Source of the DNA: Hamadaea sp013361475
GTDB taxonomy: Bacteria; Actinomycetota; Actinomycetes; Mycobacteriales; Micromonosporaceae
Assembly (NCBI RefSeq): GCF_040654195.1
Contig: NZ_JBFAHM010000011.1
Span: 124,001 to 188,000 of the forward strand
DNA: 64,000 bases
Reading direction: 5' to 3'
Below the pieces are notes generated by a model. The model worked only from the letters and a program-made list of their open reading frames with translations. It did no database searches and was not told the DNA's origin. The first letter of the stretch is position 1; each line of letters starts with the position of its first letter. Made by a program: the position numbers and the translations under genes. Below, piece by piece: positions 27,242 through 35,339 of the stretch.

Positions 27242-27427
27242 CTACCAGCAGGTGCCGCCGCCGCACCAGGTCTTGGCCGAGCAGCAGCCCCAGGTGAACA
27301 GGTCCTCCGACGTCGGCGCCTGCTGGCCGCCGATGACCGCCGTCAGGTCCACGGACCCAGCCGGGTGCTGCGGTTCGGGGAGATCGGACCCGTTCTTCCA
27401 GGTCCTGATCGTGTCGTCCCGGGACAT
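27242..27427 (-). CDS. lanA4: Class II lanthipeptide precursor LanA4
   Basis: 61 residues from the ATG at 27427, preceded by AAGGAAGG. The leader has TIRTWKN and HPAGSVDLTAVIGG. The predicted core starts QQAPTSEDLFTWGCC and ends KTWCGGGTCW: four Cys and several Thr/Ser. The TWGCC stretch is shared, as T(L/W)GCC, with LanA2 and LanA5. The frame is open upstream into lanA3, but the shared leader start makes 27427 the credible start. Confidence 0.87.
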   Translation of the reverse strand: MSRDDTIRTWKNGSDLPEPQHPAGSVDLTAVIGGQQAPTSEDLFTWGCCSAKTWCGGGTCW

Positions 27428-27456
27428 TGAAGACCTTCCTTTCGTCGTCGGCCGCG

Positions 27457-27649
27457 TCATGGGACGCACTGCATGGTGCACGGCGCGTGCGTGCACCATG
27501 CCGATCGTCTGATCGCAGCCCGCCAGGTCGACCGTCCAGGCTTGGACCGCCCCATGCAGCCGGGCCAGGTCGACCGTGCCGACCGGGTTGTCGACCTGAT
27601 CAGCGTCTTTCCAGGCTCTGATCAGGTCGGACGTCGGGATGGTCACCAC
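27457..27649 (-). pseudogene. lanA3: Lanthipeptide precursor LanA3, apparent frameshift in the core
   Basis: The leader is normal (LIRAWKDADQ, NPVGTVDLARLHGAV), starting at GTG 27649 or 27646, overlapping the lanA2 stop. In frame, the sequence runs past the core with almost no Cys and continues into lanA4. One base of shift after about CDQTIG gives instead SAWCTHAPCTMQCVP and a stop at 27457-27459, a typical Cys/Thr-rich core end. The span is 193 bp, not a multiple of three. Either the gene carries a one-base insertion or the assembly has an indel there. Confidence 0.7.
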
Positions 27650-27834
27650 GTCCAGCAGCCGGGCTCGTTGGTGAAGCCCGGGCAGCAGCCGAGCGTGTGC
27701 ACGTGCTCGGTGCTGATGACGTTGATCACCCCGCCGGCGACGGTGAGCGCCTCGGCCAGTTCTCCCGCCGGGTTGGCCGGACCGTCCTGATCGGACACGC
27801 CCTTCCAGGCGGCGATCGTGGTTTCCTGGTTCAT
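27643..27834 (-). CDS. lanA2: Class II lanthipeptide precursor LanA2
   Basis: 63 residues from the ATG at 27834 with AGGAGG nine bases upstream. The leader contains TIAAWKG and NPAGELAEALTVAGG. The core after Gly-Gly starts VINVISTEHVHTLGCC and ends GFTNEPGCWTW, with three Cys and five Ser/Thr. Its last codons overlap the GTG start of lanA3, so the two are translationally coupled. Confidence 0.87.
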   Translation of the reverse strand: MNQETTIAAWKGVSDQDGPANPAGELAEALTVAGGVINVISTEHVHTLGCCPGFTNEPGCWTW

Positions 27835-27859
27835 GTCGCGTTCCTCCTGATCGTCGGGG

Positions 27860-28051
27860 TCAGCAGCAGCCGACCGTCGGCCCCATGGCGCAGGTGCCCT
27901 GGTAGATGGTCTTGTCGCAGAACCACGGCAGCAGCGTGTCCGCCTGCTGCCCGCCGGTCAGGACGGACAGGTCGACCTCGCCGGCCGGGCTGACCGCGTC
28001 GGCCGAGGCCTCCGGGTCCTTCCACGAGCGCAGCAGCTGTTGGTTGCTCAC
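27860..28051 (-). CDS. lanA1: Class II lanthipeptide precursor LanA1
   Basis: 63 residues from a GTG at 28051 with AAGGAG six bases upstream. The leader shows LLRSWKDPEA and SPAGEVDLSVLTGG. The core starts QQADTLLPWFCDKT and ends GTCAMGPTVGCC, with four Cys and four Thr but no internal T(L/W)GCC motif, so its ring pattern should differ from LanA2, LanA4 and LanA5. It begins 12 bp after the LanT stop. Confidence 0.88.
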   Translation of the reverse strand: MSNQQLLRSWKDPEASADAVSPAGEVDLSVLTGGQQADTLLPWFCDKTIYQGTCAMGPTVGCC

Positions 28052-28063
28052 GGGTTTCTCCTT

Positions 28064-30274
28064 TCATCGCAGGGGGCCGGCGGCCACCGCCGGCCCGGGA
28101 TCGGCAACCGGTCCCGAGAGCAGCGAGGGCCGCTCCGGAGCCGCGAACAGACGGCGGTAGATGCCGTCTTGCCCGATGAGGTCGTCATGGCGGCCGCGTT
28201 GCGCCACCCGGCCGCGGTCCATGACGAGGATCTGGTCGGCGTTGCGTATCGCGCTGAGGCGATGGGAGATGACGACGCGCGTCACCCGCAGCCGCCCCAG
28301 GGCGTCGTCGACGAGCCGCTCGGTCTCCGGATCGAGATGGCTGGTGGCCTCGTCGAGAATCAGCAGCCGCGGCCGGTGGATCAGCGCCCGGGCCAGGGCG
28401 ACCCGCTGTCGCTGCCCGGCCGACAACGCCGCGCCGCCCTCGCCGACGAGCGTGTCGTATCCCATCGGCAACGCGACCACGTCGTCGTGCAGCCCGGCCA
28501 GGCGGGCGGCGTGCTCGACGTCGTCCTGGCCGGCGTCGGGTTTGCTGAGCACCAGGTTGTCGCGGACGCTGCCGTTGAACAGGGTCAGCTCCTGCAGGAC
28601 GGCGCCGCAGCGTGAGCGCAGGTGATCGACGTCCAGGTCGGCCAGCCGTACACCGTCGTGGCGTACCTCGCCGCTGTCCGGGCGGAGCAGGCCCAGCATC
28701 AGCAACGCCAGGGTGCTTTTGCCCGACCCGGTTCGCCCGACGATCCCGAGCTTGCCGCCCGGCGGCAGGTCGACGCTGACCCCGGCGAGCACTGGTTCCT
28801 GCCGCGCCTGGTAGTGGAAGGTCACCTCGTCCAGTTCCACCCGGGCCGGGCTTTCGGCGGGCAGCCGCACCGGTCCGCTGGGCTCGGCCTGGGTGTCGAC
28901 CACGTCGAAGAGCCGTTCGACCTGGGCGCGGACCGAGTGGTACATCTGCCCGAACGAGGCGAACGTTTCCATCGGGGCCAGCACCGACAGGGCGACGGCG
29001 TTGGCGGCGAGCATCGCCCCCAGGCTCATCCGTCCACTCAGCACCATCCATGCCCCGGCGACCAGGAGCAGCAGCGGGCCTAGTGTGCCGACGCCGCGCT
29101 GCAGGCCGCCGAGCCACGCGGTGGTCCAGCCTCGGCGCAGCATCGCCGCCTGGTAGCGGTCGAACAGCCCGGCCCAGTGGCGTACGGCCCGGTCTTGGAC
29201 GCCGTTGGCTTTCAGCGGTGCCACGGCTTCCAGCGCCTCCACGAGGTAGTTCTGCTCTTCGGCTTTGAGCGCGAGCTCGTGCTGGGTCAGCGTCCGCAGG
29301 CGCCGGTAGGTCACCGCCAGCACCGTCATCTGCGCGGCGAACAGCGGCGTGATGAGCAGCGCGTACAGCGGGGACAACAGCAAGAGCCCGATCAGGTACG
29401 CGGTCAGCAGCGCCCCGTCGAGGAAGGTCGTGAGCAGCTGTTGCGTGAGGGCTTCGCGGGTGGTGGACACGCTGGCCAGCCGCAGCAGCAGGTCGCCCCG
29501 GGCCCGGTCGAGGAAGAACGACATCGGCAGCCGGAACAGGTGGCCGACGAACGCCGCGGTGAGCAGACGGTCGGCGCGGCCGCGCAGGGTGAGCAGGGCG
29601 GCGGCCCGCGCCGCGCTGAGCCCACCGGACAGGGCGGCGAACAGCAGCACGCCCGCCGCGCATGCGGGCAGCAGGTCGGCCCGGTTGGCCGGGACCATCG
29701 TGTCGACGACGAACTTGGTGAGCAGCGGCACTCCGAGGCCGATGATCTGCAGCGCGGCGGCCAGCACGACGGTCAGAGCGAGGAGCCGCCGCCCACCGGG
29801 GGCGGCCACGAACTGCCACAGGTAGCGCAGCATGGGGTCGTCGCCGAGCCGGGCGCGTTTCGGTTCGAAGCGCGGTCCGGGACGCAACCGCAGCAGCACG
29901 TTGCCGTACCGTTGCGCGAACTCGGTGCGGCTGAGGGTTTGGCGACCGGACGACGGGTCGACGATGGTGACGTGCCGTCGGCTGGCGCCGGCGACGACGA
30001 CGAAGTGGTGCGACGACAGGTACGCCACGGCCACCCCGTCGAGGCGGTCCTGGAACGGGTCGGCCCGGGTGTCCACGTCGACGTCGAGCCCGGACTGTTC
30101 GGCCGCTTCGGCCAGGGCTGCCGCAGATGCCCCGTCGCGTCCGGCGCCGAGCAGGTCCCGGCATGCGGGGACGGTGGTGTGCCGGCCGTAGTGGCTGAGC
30201 ACCATGGCCAGGCAGGCGGCGGCGCACTCGGTTTTGGTCAGCTGGTACCGCAACGGCACCCGGCGGCGGGTCAT
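28064..30274 (-). CDS. lanT: LanT: C39 peptidase-ABC transporter for lanthipeptides
   Basis: 736 residues. It cleaves leaders after the double-glycine motif and exports the core. The N-terminal C39 peptidase has Cys in TKTECAAACLAMVL, His in LSSHHFVVVAG and Asp in TIVDPSSG. Six transmembrane helices follow, then an ATPase with Walker A GRTGSGKST, signature LSAGQRQR and Walker B LLILDEATSHLD. The ATG at 30274 overlaps the LanM2 stop by one base (TGATG). It is the only exporter in the cluster, so it probably serves all five precursors, whose leaders end in GG (LanA3 has HGAV at that point). Confidence 0.94.
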   Translation of the reverse strand: MTRRRVPLRYQLTKTECAAACLAMVLSHYGRHTTVPACRDLLGAGRDGASAAALAEAAEQSGLDVDVDTRADPFQDRLDGVAVAYLSSHHFVVVAGASRRHVTIVDPSSGRQTLSRTEFAQRYGNVLLRLRPGPRFEPKRARLGDDPMLRYLWQFVAAPGGRRLLALTVVLAAALQIIGLGVPLLTKFVVDTMVPANRADLLPACAAGVLLFAALSGGLSAARAAALLTLRGRADRLLTAAFVGHLFRLPMSFFLDRARGDLLLRLASVSTTREALTQQLLTTFLDGALLTAYLIGLLLLSPLYALLITPLFAAQMTVLAVTYRRLRTLTQHELALKAEEQNYLVEALEAVAPLKANGVQDRAVRHWAGLFDRYQAAMLRRGWTTAWLGGLQRGVGTLGPLLLLVAGAWMVLSGRMSLGAMLAANAVALSVLAPMETFASFGQMYHSVRAQVERLFDVVDTQAEPSGPVRLPAESPARVELDEVTFHYQARQEPVLAGVSVDLPPGGKLGIVGRTGSGKSTLALLMLGLLRPDSGEVRHDGVRLADLDVDHLRSRCGAVLQELTLFNGSVRDNLVLSKPDAGQDDVEHAARLAGLHDDVVALPMGYDTLVGEGGAALSAGQRQRVALARALIHRPRLLILDEATSHLDPETERLVDDALGRLRVTRVVISHRLSAIRNADQILVMDRGRVAQRGRHDDLIGQDGIYRRLFAAPERPSLLSGPVADPGPAVAAGPLR

Positions 30275-33200
30275 CACCGGGCCTCGGCTGCGGCGAGCAG
30301 CAGTACCGGCGCGACGGCGTCGGGGGCGGCGAGTCGCAGCAGTCCGTGTCCGATGCCTGCCAAGCCGGTGAGCAGGCCGGGTGTCGCTGCGTTGCCCGGT
30401 GTGCCGCACTGGGGGCCTTGGCGTTCGATGTCGGCCACGATCGCTTCGGCGAGCACGTCACGGTGCCGGGCGGCGCCGTCGATCCCGGCGTCCGCGGCCG
30501 CGCTCAGCAGCTCCAGATTGCCCAGGTCGCCGTGGCAGAGGCTGTGATTGCCGAAGTGCCCGAACGCTGCCGTCGACTCGACTGCGCGCCGCAGGTCGTC
30601 GCCCACCTGCGGGGTATGCACCGCGGCCGGTATGCCGACGCGGGCAAGCCCGATCCCGGGAGCGCCATGGCACCACGCGTGCATGTGCGCGACCGCGTCC
30701 GCTGCCGGGGCCTGCACCCAGGGGCGTGACGGCAGCTGCCGGTAGTCGGGCCAGTTCTGGATGTCGTCGCGGAACTCGCCGCTCTCGTACGCCATCGCGG
30801 CGTACCCGGTCGACAGCGCCTGCTCGTCGCCGGTGCGGGCCGCATGGCGCAGCAGTGCCCAGCCGATCCCGCCGGCGCCGTGGGAGAAGCCCAGCAGCGG
30901 TTGGTCAGCCGGCAGCGTGCCGGGCCAGGCCACACCGCCGGGCATCGGCACGGCTTTGGTGACGAGGACCTGTACGCAGGCCCGTGCCAGGTCGCCGGCG
31001 GTGTCGTGACGCTCGACGAGCGCCTCGGCGGCGGCCAGGCATCCGGCGGCACCGGAGATGACGTCGTACGCGGTGTCCTGCGAGATCAGCGTCGTCGCCG
31101 CGGTCAGCAGCCGGTCGACCGGCGCGGTGAGTTCGGGCTCGCCAAGGAGCACTGCTGCGCTGTCCACCGCGTACGCCATGCCGACGAGACCGGAGAACGC
31201 GCCGCCGATCTGCGCCGCGGCCACCGGCCCGCCGACCCGTCGTGCCTGGGCGATCGCGAAGTCGGCGTGGGCGCCGAACGGTGCCATGACGGCGCGCGTC
31301 AGGTCGGCGTAGCGGCGTTCGCCGGTGACCTGTGCGAGCTGGGCGAAGAACAACGCCACACCCGGATACCCGTTGTAGAGGTCGGCGCGCAGCGGGCTGA
31401 CCGACCAGTGGACCTCGCCGGTCAGCTCGAGGCCGAGCCAGCCGACCCGGCCGCCGTCGCGGTACGCGATGCGTTCCAGGTGCTGGCCGACGGAGACAGC
31501 CTGGGTCAGCGCACGTGACGCGAGCGCCGTTGCGGCGGCGTCGGAGGCTGCGGGCGCCACACGCTCGGCCACCTGCACGCCGGCGCTTCGGGTGGCCAGC
31601 GTCGCGTTGATGATCCATTCCTGCTCGGCGAGGTCGGCTGGGCTGAGCTCGGCCAGCGTGGCCGTCGCCCGGTCCAGGCCGCTCTCGCCGAGCAGCCCGG
31701 ACAGCCGCCGGCCGCCGGTCGTCCAGACGTCGCGGGAGTCCGCACGCGAACTGAACAGCGGCACGTCGCCCGCCCACATGTCACGCCACTCGTCGGCGGT
31801 CAGCGCCAGCCGGGCGTCGTCGCCGGATGCGAGCGCGCCGAGCAGGCCGAAGACCCGGTCGCGGTCGAGCGCGTCACGGCACACGTTCGGGTGGGTCGAT
31901 TCGGACAGGATCGTGGCATAGATGCGTGTCGCCCGCGCGATGAACCGGGTGTGGTCGTCGGCGAATCGCGCCAGCAGCCCGTCGGCGGCGAGCAGTTCGT
32001 CGCGGTGGGCCAGCAGCGTCTCGTATCCGGCGCGGAAGCCTTCGATCAGCGGCACGCGGTGGTCGGCCGGGTCGAGGTCACGCCCGGCCAATGCCGGCCG
32101 GTTCTGGCTTCCCGGAAAGGCTCGCTGCACGCGTACCAGCCGCATCTCGTCGGTGCCGGCGTCGTCCCAGTCCGCCAGTTTGAACGGCAGCGGCGTGTCC
32201 TTGTCGGCGCCCATGCCGCCGACGTCGAGCACACCGGCCTCGCCGACCAGGACCGCCGGGAGCAACCCGACCCGCTGGACCGAGCCACGCAATGCCCGCC
32301 CGGCCGGGTCGCCGTCGGCGAGTTCGCTGCCCGACGCGTGCGGCAGGTCCACATGGAACAGCGACTCCAGGTCCACCGGCACCGGCTGGTCGGCGACGGC
32401 GATCAGGTTCTCGTAGTGAAAGTCGGTGGCTGCCAGACCGTGCAGCAAGGCCAGGAGTGCGCCGAGCCGATGGAAATAGCGGTCCGCGTCGTCGGGTGTG
32501 GTGCATGGCTGTGGTGCGACGAACTCCGTCCAGCCGTACGTGTCGCGGTCGACGACCTTGAGCCGGTACAGGTCGGCGCTGGGCATCCGATCGGCGTACC
32601 AGGCGAGCACGTCGTTGAAATGGCGATGGATGGCCATCGGGCGTGGTTTGTAGACCGCCCGGGCTTCGGTTTCGAAGGTCAGCAGCCCCACCGAGCGGCC
32701 GCCGTCGTGCACGTCGCCGCTGCCCATGTGGACGTCGGTCAGCCGGCCCGGGTCGACGCCGTCGAACAAGTCGGCGACGATGAGCGCACGGTCGGCGGTG
32801 AACCGGTCGAGGAACTCGGCGTACGCGGCGATGGCTCGCTCGGCGCTCTCGACGAGCATGCGCGTCAGGACGGCGTACTCGTCGAGCAGGTCGGCGAACC
32901 CGTCGGGCTGTCGCATCAGCCGGACGAAGGACCAGAAGCGTGCGGCTGCGGTGTCGCCGTCGAGGCGTCCCGCCACCCGCATCACGTTCAGTTCCAGGAC
33001 GAGCGTTCGCCCCGCTGCCCGGACGAGGTGCGCGGTGAGGCTGGCGCGCAGCGCGGCCAGCACCCGGTCCGTGTCGACGGCCGGTGTGGCGCCGCAGAGC
33101 GCTGGATGCTCTGCCAGACGCGAGAGCGCGTCGTTGACGAAGGGTTCCACGATCGCCGCGAACCCGGCCTGCCAGTCGCCGGTTTCCGGGGTCGCGGTCT

Positions 33201-33564
33201 GCCGGTCTGCGAGTCCGGCGGCGATTCTTTCCGCGGTGGCCGCCCAGCCGGGTTTGGTCACGCGACCGGCGAGGGCGGCGGAGTCCTCGGCGACCAGCGT
33301 GCGAAGGTCCTCGGCCGTGATGCCGAAGGCCGTGCGGTGGGCGACGGTGGCGTCGGCCACCAGCTCGGGGTAGGCGTCCTGCCACTGGCGTAGCCGCCGG
33401 TCGGCCCATGGAGGCGCGATCCCTGCGGTCTGGGGCAGGTCCGGCTGAAGTCGTTCGCCCAGCCACAGTCCCCGCGCCCACCACGGTCCGGTGAGCGCCG
33501 GCCGGTCGCCGCGTTCCCACGGCAGGCCCAGCGAGATGACGTGCTGTGGCGTGGTGTTCGGCAT
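30274..33564 (-). CDS. lanM2: Class II lanthipeptide synthetase LanM2
   Basis: 1096 residues from the ATG at 33564, which has GGGAG upstream; the frame is open to 33675 but the extension is low-complexity. Dehydratase motifs: MGSGDVHDGGRSVG, AVYKPRPMAIHRHF, TDFHYENLIAVAD and VDLESLFHVD. The cyclase keeps all zinc ligands: GFSHGAGGIG, HAWCHGAPGIG (about 960) and SLCHGDLGNLELL (about 1008). It is the full-length, canonical synthetase of the locus and its first gene. Which LanA peptides it modifies rather than LanM1 cannot be told. Confidence 0.94.
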   Translation of the reverse strand: MPNTTPQHVISLGLPWERGDRPALTGPWWARGLWLGERLQPDLPQTAGIAPPWADRRLRQWQDAYPELVADATVAHRTAFGITAEDLRTLVAEDSAALAGRVTKPGWAATAERIAAGLADRQTATPETGDWQAGFAAIVEPFVNDALSRLAEHPALCGATPAVDTDRVLAALRASLTAHLVRAAGRTLVLELNVMRVAGRLDGDTAAARFWSFVRLMRQPDGFADLLDEYAVLTRMLVESAERAIAAYAEFLDRFTADRALIVADLFDGVDPGRLTDVHMGSGDVHDGGRSVGLLTFETEARAVYKPRPMAIHRHFNDVLAWYADRMPSADLYRLKVVDRDTYGWTEFVAPQPCTTPDDADRYFHRLGALLALLHGLAATDFHYENLIAVADQPVPVDLESLFHVDLPHASGSELADGDPAGRALRGSVQRVGLLPAVLVGEAGVLDVGGMGADKDTPLPFKLADWDDAGTDEMRLVRVQRAFPGSQNRPALAGRDLDPADHRVPLIEGFRAGYETLLAHRDELLAADGLLARFADDHTRFIARATRIYATILSESTHPNVCRDALDRDRVFGLLGALASGDDARLALTADEWRDMWAGDVPLFSSRADSRDVWTTGGRRLSGLLGESGLDRATATLAELSPADLAEQEWIINATLATRSAGVQVAERVAPAASDAAATALASRALTQAVSVGQHLERIAYRDGGRVGWLGLELTGEVHWSVSPLRADLYNGYPGVALFFAQLAQVTGERRYADLTRAVMAPFGAHADFAIAQARRVGGPVAAAQIGGAFSGLVGMAYAVDSAAVLLGEPELTAPVDRLLTAATTLISQDTAYDVISGAAGCLAAAEALVERHDTAGDLARACVQVLVTKAVPMPGGVAWPGTLPADQPLLGFSHGAGGIGWALLRHAARTGDEQALSTGYAAMAYESGEFRDDIQNWPDYRQLPSRPWVQAPAADAVAHMHAWCHGAPGIGLARVGIPAAVHTPQVGDDLRRAVESTAAFGHFGNHSLCHGDLGNLELLSAAADAGIDGAARHRDVLAEAIVADIERQGPQCGTPGNAATPGLLTGLAGIGHGLLRLAAPDAVAPVLLLAAAEAR

Positions 33565-33640
33565 GCCCGCTCCCGACGACGCTGTGGCTTCGGCTGCGGC
33601 GATCGCCGCAGGAAACCCATGGTCGCGCCGGGTGGGACGC

Positions 33641-33671
33641 GGGAATATGGGGAACGGATCCCCATATTCCC
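33641..33671. promoter_or_regulatory. Perfect 13-bp inverted repeat upstream of the lanthipeptide operon
   Basis: GGGAATATGGGGA and TCCCCATATTCCC flank a five-base loop, 77 bp before the LanM2 start and 17 bp after the upstream gene's stop. The AT-rich core is unusual here. It may be a terminator for the membrane-protein gene or an operator for the lan operon; no T-tract follows in the minus direction. Confidence 0.6.
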
Positions 33672-33687
33672 TCAATCATCGACTTGG

Positions 33688-34236
33688 TTATCTGGGTAGG
33701 TAGGCGCCGTCACCGGTGATCGCCAGGACCATGGCGCCGACGCCCAGCGGAACGTCGAGCAGAATGCAGAACTCGGCGAGCGACCTGGCCACGACCTGAT
33801 CGCGTCGATAGTGGATCACGTCCCAGACCGCGTGCGCGGCCAGCGCGATGCCCGCGAGCAGCAGGCCCAACCGCGGTGACAGAGACAGGGCGGCCCAGAC
33901 CAGACCCCCGTAACCCAGGAACGCGGCCGCCTGCCAAGCCAGCGGGCCACGAGGAACACCGGCCACCAAGCCGATCGCGACGAGCAGCAGCGCGGCGAGG
34001 CCAATGCCCGCCCACCAGGGGAACCCGGCCAGCTCGGTGACGACCACGACCGCGCTGCCGCCCAGGATCCCCGCCCACGCCACCCACGGCCGGGCCAACG
34101 CGGCCGCACCCAGGTAACACAGCAAAGCGACGCTCAAGGTCACGGCCACGGTGTCCCGCTGCACGCCCGTCACGAGCTGGAAGACGGCGGCGGCCAGGCC
34201 CACCACGGCCGGCCAGCGATGTCGCAGGTTCTTCAT
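33688..34236 (-). CDS. Hypothetical integral membrane protein
   Basis: 182 residues from the ATG at 34236 (a GTG at 34266 would add ten). Six hydrophobic segments cover nearly the whole chain, with short charged loops (HYRRDQVVARS). The family is not recognised. It lies upstream of LanM2 on the same strand, separated by a hairpin, so a role in lanthipeptide immunity is possible but unproven. Confidence 0.7.
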   Translation of the reverse strand: MKNLRHRWPAVVGLAAAVFQLVTGVQRDTVAVTLSVALLCYLGAAALARPWVAWAGILGGSAVVVVTELAGFPWWAGIGLAALLLVAIGLVAGVPRGPLAWQAAAFLGYGGLVWAALSLSPRLGLLLAGIALAAHAVWDVIHYRRDQVVARSLAEFCILLDVPLGVGAMVLAITGDGAYLPR

Positions 34237-34331
34237 GCGCGCCACGGTGGCAGCCGTCCGCGGCACGCGTCGAGGCCCTGGCGCTTCGATGTCCAGAATT
34301 TTGGTACGCGTGGCGGCGTACCCGTCGTCGG

Positions 34332-35297
34332 TCAGCGCGTGGTGGTCTGCGTCGCGCGGAAGTGCGCCGGGGAAACGCCGTAGCGATGGGCGAACGCCAG
34401 CCGCAGGGTTTCGGCCGAGCCGAAGCCGCAGCGCCGGGCGACGGCGGTCAGCGGCAACGCGGTGGAGGTGAGCAGGTTGGCGGCCGCCTCGGTGCGGACA
34501 CGGCGTACGTAGCGGCCGGGTGTCAGTCCGGTGTGCTCGGTGAACAGGCGGTTGAGGTGCCGTTCGCTGACGCCCGCGTACGCCGCCAGCCCGGCGATGG
34601 ACAGGTCGCCGGCCAGGTTGCTCGCGACGTGGTCGGCGATTCGGCGTACCAGCTGGTCACCGGCTGGCGGGGCCGCGGTGAAGATGCTCATCTGCGCCTG
34701 GTTGCCGGGACGCTGGAGGTAGGTGACCAGATGGCGCGAGACGGTCCGGGCGACCTCGGCGCCGTGGTCTTCCTCGATGAAAGCGAGCGTCATGTCGAGA
34801 GCGCTGGTGACCCCGGCGGCGGTGCAGACGTCGCCGTCGCGGATGTAGATCGGAGCCGGGTCAACCGTCACCTGGGGATACCGCGCGGCCAGCTGCGCGG
34901 CGAACCCCCAATGGGTGGTCGCCCGCCGGCCGTCGAGCAGCCCGGCAGCGGCGAGCACGTGGGCGCCGGTGCAGACCGACGCGACCCGGCGGCTCTGCTG
35001 GGCCAGCCTGCGGACGTGCCCGACCAGCCGGGCGTCGGCCGCGGCCTGCTCGTGCCCCAGCCCGCCGCTGACGATCAACGTATCCAGCGGGCCGGTGAGC
35101 CGTTCCAGCGACTGCTGGCCGGTCAACGCCAGACCGGAGTGCAGCTCGATGGATCGACCGCCCGGAGTGGCGATCAGCTGCCGATACGGTGTCCGGGCGC
35201 CCAGCTGGTTGGCCATGGCGAGCGCGGTGGTGACGCAGGCGATGTCGAGCAGTTCGGCGTGGTCGTACGCGACCGTCACGACGACGTGCTCCCTCAC
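34332..35297 (-). CDS. GlxA-type transcriptional regulator (DJ-1/PfpI plus AraC domain)
   Basis: 321 residues from a GTG at 35297. The N-terminal two-thirds is a DJ-1/PfpI-like fold (LDTLIVSGGLGHEQAAA, VASVCTGAHVLAAAGLLDG with the nucleophile-elbow Cys). The C-terminus has the AraC double helix-turn-helix: SIAGLAAYAGVSERHLNRLF and AVARRCGFGSAETLRLAF. The domain order is typical of GlxA/FtrA regulators. The target is unknown; no adjacent gene is an obvious partner. Confidence 0.9.
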   Translation of the reverse strand: MREHVVVTVAYDHAELLDIACVTTALAMANQLGARTPYRQLIATPGGRSIELHSGLALTGQQSLERLTGPLDTLIVSGGLGHEQAAADARLVGHVRRLAQQSRRVASVCTGAHVLAAAGLLDGRRATTHWGFAAQLAARYPQVTVDPAPIYIRDGDVCTAAGVTSALDMTLAFIEEDHGAEVARTVSRHLVTYLQRPGNQAQMSIFTAAPPAGDQLVRRIADHVASNLAGDLSIAGLAAYAGVSERHLNRLFTEHTGLTPGRYVRRVRTEAAANLLTSTALPLTAVARRCGFGSAETLRLAFAHRYGVSPAHFRATQTTTR

Positions 35298-35339
35298 GCC
35301 GCGATCATACGCAGCCGCTACGACGCCTCCGGCGGCCGT

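Noticed and set aside
27242..27649. Single 135-residue precursor with two leaders
   Set aside because: Each half has its own leader pattern, and a one-base shift restores a normal lanA3 core and stop, so two genes with a frameshift is simpler.
28185..30461. 758-residue minus-strand frame parallel to LanT
   Set aside because: Arg/Pro-rich translation without motifs; the LanT frame has all peptidase and ATPase motifs.
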